From Turbatrix aceti (lineage: Eukaryota; Nematoda; Chromadorea; Rhabditida; Panagrolaimidae): a stretch of DNA of 64,000 bases. Of the stretch, positions 61,481 through 64,000 are shown in pieces. The notes under the pieces are model-generated. The model searched no databases. It was not told where the DNA came from and saw only the letters and a list, made by a program, of their open reading frames with translations. The translations under genes and the position numbers were made by a program. The stretch covers positions 9,551,725 to 9,615,724 of the forward strand of contig OZ017769.1 in the NCBI GenBank assembly GCA_963969345.1. Direction: 5' to 3'. The first letter of the stretch is position 1; every line of letters starts with the position of its first letter.

Positions 61481-61801
61481 AGCAAATTATCCCCTCGAGG
61501 ATTTGTCATGCAAAGCGTTTACCAGCCAATAATTGTCATTTTCATTTTCTGCAAACACAGACAGCCAAAGTAGGCACACTAGATGACTGCTAATGACGAC
61601 ACGATGTTTGCTTGCCTGCAAAATCCAACCTCCCACCTCACTGTTTTCCGCGGTGACAGCAAAAAAAAAGAATAAAAAAATGTGTACAAAGCGAAAAAAA
61701 TTGTCGGCCTTTATGCAAACTCATTGAACCCCGTCAAAGGGTTCCCGGAGTCCTCCAGACTTCCCCAAACCATGACGACATCTCGTCTTTTGTCCTCCTC
61801 C

Positions 61802-64000
61802 TTACGGCTTGGGCAGGGGCGTCTGAACTTTGACAAAGTTGGACGTTGCCGAGAAGTACGTCGACATTCCGCCGGAAGCCGGTTGTCGGTTTTTGTTGGG
61901 GTTTATGATTTCGAGGCCCTGGATCGGGGTGAAGGAAATCGAAGACATGGTACCCGACCGAATCGACGTCAGCCCACCGCCTACGGCGCCCATTTGCTGG
62001 CGTTGGCGTTCGAGTTGTCGCTGCATCTTTTGTGACATCCTGAAATTAAAAAAATATTTAGAACGTAGAGTACGTCTTGAATTGAATTGTTTGGATGAAT
62101 AAGCAAGAGAGTTTTTTTTCTTTGCCTGGGAGAGAAAGATGTGGGGTTACTAAGGTCAAATTGCCATTTTTGCCTGACAAAGGGAGAAAAGTAAAAAGGC
62201 TTTTATGCGGCTTCGCATTGCAGACGAAGTTCGCAAGTCTGCAATGAATTTGCTCGACTAGACTTACGCTAGCTTGGTTCTGTTCTAACCGGATGCAATT
62301 TTGGAGCTACGGATATCCCTAAATTACAGGGGGGAAGAAAAAAAATGCAAAAATAGAGTATAATACATCGGCGGAGTTTGTGTACTTCAGATTTACATAG
62401 TAAATTTTTTTCTGTTGGATTTTGATGCTTAGATAACAGTTTATTTACTTTTATCTCCCCCGCAAAAAATTGTAACACCTTTTGACTACTTTTTTTGTTA
62501 CAACCAGTGAAACAAGCATTGTGCTGGCCTTATTTTAGTCCTTTTTGCATAATTCACAAAGGACTAAAAATAGTATGCAATTTCAATTAGAAACCATGCA
62601 AAAAAATAGAAGGGTCAATAACCAAAAAAAATGACGTTGTCATGTATGATAAAATTTGAAATTCAAATCCAAAAAAATCCTGGAATGATGAATGAACGTA
62701 CAAAAATAAGCGTTTCATCCGGTAGGATTAACAAAGGCTAAAAGGTTATCGGGGGTTGTAAATATTAATTTGTATACTACATCATTAAAAATAAATCTGA
62801 ATTAAAAATATGTAGACAAAAATGGCAAATACTAATGATGTCGGTCTCTTCCTCTTCTTGCGTGGGAGTCTTTTCTCCCACGCAAAAAGTAACCGCAAAT
62901 TACAACGCGTAATGAAAAATTAATGAACTGAAAATTATAAACTTAGGCTAGCTATTATAAAACTTTCCTCTGAATAAAGACTTCCCAAAGTGACTTGGCG
63001 ATCAAAAAGGATCCCCACTTAAAAAATGCAAAAATAAAGGTTGCTTTTTTTTTGACAAAATTGAAGTTTTTCAAATTAAATTTTCGACGGCTTTTTGCCA
63101 AGAAAAACCCTTTTTTTAAGTTGCAGACAAATATTTTATCAAGAACTCACTCCAGGGATGAAAAATAAAAAAAAACAGGCAAGAAAAAAAGAGATTTTTG
63201 AAACCCCTGTAACTCAAAGGCTCCGCAAATTTTTTTAGCAGCAAAAGAACTCCCAGTGAAAAAAAGAAAAATCTGCTTTTTGCCCGAATTTTATAAAAAA
63301 TAGGACATCTAGTCGTTTCAATCAGTGTCGATAACAAAAATTTAAAAAATAAATTAAAAAACTCACTTGACGCGGGTCTTGTTATCCACAACGTTGGCCC
63401 GAATCCTTCCTCCGCCAGCCAAAGACGAGGACGCAGCCTGTCCGAGCGTGAATCCAATGTGCTCCTGCGAGACGTCTTCCTGGAGCTCGCCAAAGTTGAC
63501 CCGATTCGTCTTCCGTCGGAGCTCGGTCATGCCCATCATTTCCTTCTGCCGACGAACCCGGCGACCGCCTCTCTTCTTGCTCGCCTTGTCGAGCGGCTTC
63601 GGCAGAGCCTTTTGATTTTTGACCGGCGGCGGCTCGAGCACTTTCTCGATTTTCTGCTGGATCTGATCGGACAGCATTCGTCCCGTAGCTCCGTCCTGGG
63701 ACTCGTGAAGGCTGTCGACCCGGGCTGCGAGGGTGCACTTGGCGGCGATGATCTTGGTAGCCTTCTCCCGGACGTCGGGGGGCAGAGACTGGACCCTCGG
63801 GTGGTAGTAGATGAATCCAGCATGCGGCAGAGACGTCGCAGAAGAAAAACCAGCGAGTGTACGCTTCTGTTTTCCGAGAATTTGTAAATTGCAGGCTGGA
63901 AGCTTGCTGAGGGGTCCGAGGCCTCCGGCCTGGCTGAGGAGCATCGCGGCAGTGCCGGCGCCGACGATGGCACAGAGGTTGGGCGCGATGAGGGTCATGC
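61802..64000 (-). CDS. PRPF31: Pre-mRNA processing factor 31, last two exons (partial)
   Basis: The gene enters from the right edge. The penultimate exon (63367 to beyond 64000) covers the Nop domain end (APNLCAIVGAGTAAMLLSQAGG, KLPACNLQILGKQKRTLAGFSS, LPHAGFIYY, AAKCTLAARVDSLHES) and the start of the Prp31 C-terminal domain (KKRGGRRVRRQKEMMGMTELRR). A 1327-bp intron (62040-63366) follows, and the last exon (61802-62039) ends with SSISFTPIQGLEIINP and a short tail to TAA. The frame joins as KTRVK-MSQKMQ. PRPF31 binds U4 snRNA with 15.5K and holds the U4/U6.U5 tri-snRNP together in the nucleus. The N-terminal half lies outside the window. The intron holds only short hairpins. Confidence 0.96.

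Larger units (their letters stand above)
55775..61801. other. Non-coding region upstream of endophilin
   Basis: Six kb without a supportable gene; open frames here are low-complexity (GATG repeats at 57420-57480, GGAT repeats at 57608-57625) or mirror frames of the foldback at 56526. It probably includes the endophilin promoter and the PRPF31 3' flank. Features seen: a perfect hairpin (56324), the large foldback, a palindrome of TTTAATTTTAAA type near 60045-60082, and a diverged direct duplication (60956). Confidence 0.5.

Noticed and set aside
1..64000. tRNA, rRNA, spliced-leader RNA, telomeric TTAGGC arrays and CRISPR arrays
   Set aside because: I scanned for T-loop GGTTCGA boxes, nematode SL sequence and short regular repeats and found none that fold or repeat convincingly; TTAGGC occurs only as isolated copies.

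Overview
The window looks like animal nuclear DNA, most likely from a nematode. The genes have short AT-rich introns (48 bp in the transporter) with strong TTTTCAG or TTTTTAG acceptors. Two neighbouring two-pore potassium (TWK-type) channels are present, and the endophilin gene resembles nematode UNC-57. I see no operons of bacterial type, no CRISPR array and no convincing tRNA or rRNA gene. The genus cannot be named from the sequence alone.

Region 1 (1-32619) is a recent, nearly identical amplification. A 7829-bp unit repeats head to tail (unit starts at 7366, 16488 and 24317; the last ends at 32145), preceded by a partial unit and by an inverted partial copy that makes a palindrome from 1 to 5661. 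Each unit holds pieces of three sugar-porter-like MFS transporter genes (called A, B and C here), a 55-residue and a 99-residue predicted secreted peptide gene, and two families of long-inverted-repeat elements without a visible transposase. Only the last copy of gene A (31072-32619) is complete. In the other copies A is cut at the unit junction, B is split by an inverted segment, and C is interrupted by a TA-inserted element. One copy of that element carries a further 1291-bp element. The palindrome has an internal hybrid terminal repeat, as expected from recombination between inverted terminal repeats of different copies.

Region 2 (32620-37330) holds an inverted repeat abutting the 3' end of a small membrane-protein gene of unknown function, then a CDC34/UBE2R-type ubiquitin-conjugating enzyme gene with its acidic tail in a separate exon. 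Region 3 (37331-45503) is a gene-poor 8-kb stretch of simple repeats and small foldbacks between the divergent CDC34 and NUDC genes.

Region 4 (45504-51545) is the most unusual ordinary-gene neighbourhood. A complete NUDC gene is followed tail-to-tail by two tandemly duplicated K2P channel genes. The same intron of both channel genes carries a head-to-head inverted pair of NUDC exon-3 fragments, so each channel pre-mRNA could fold into a NUDC-derived hairpin. This is a candidate natural hairpin-RNA (endo-siRNA) source aimed at the neighbouring NUDC gene; it is a hypothesis and needs small-RNA data.

Region 5 (51546-64000) contains the four-exon endophilin A gene (minus strand), about 6 kb of non-coding sequence with a large foldback element and a perfect hairpin, and the last two exons of the splicing factor gene PRPF31, which runs off the right edge.
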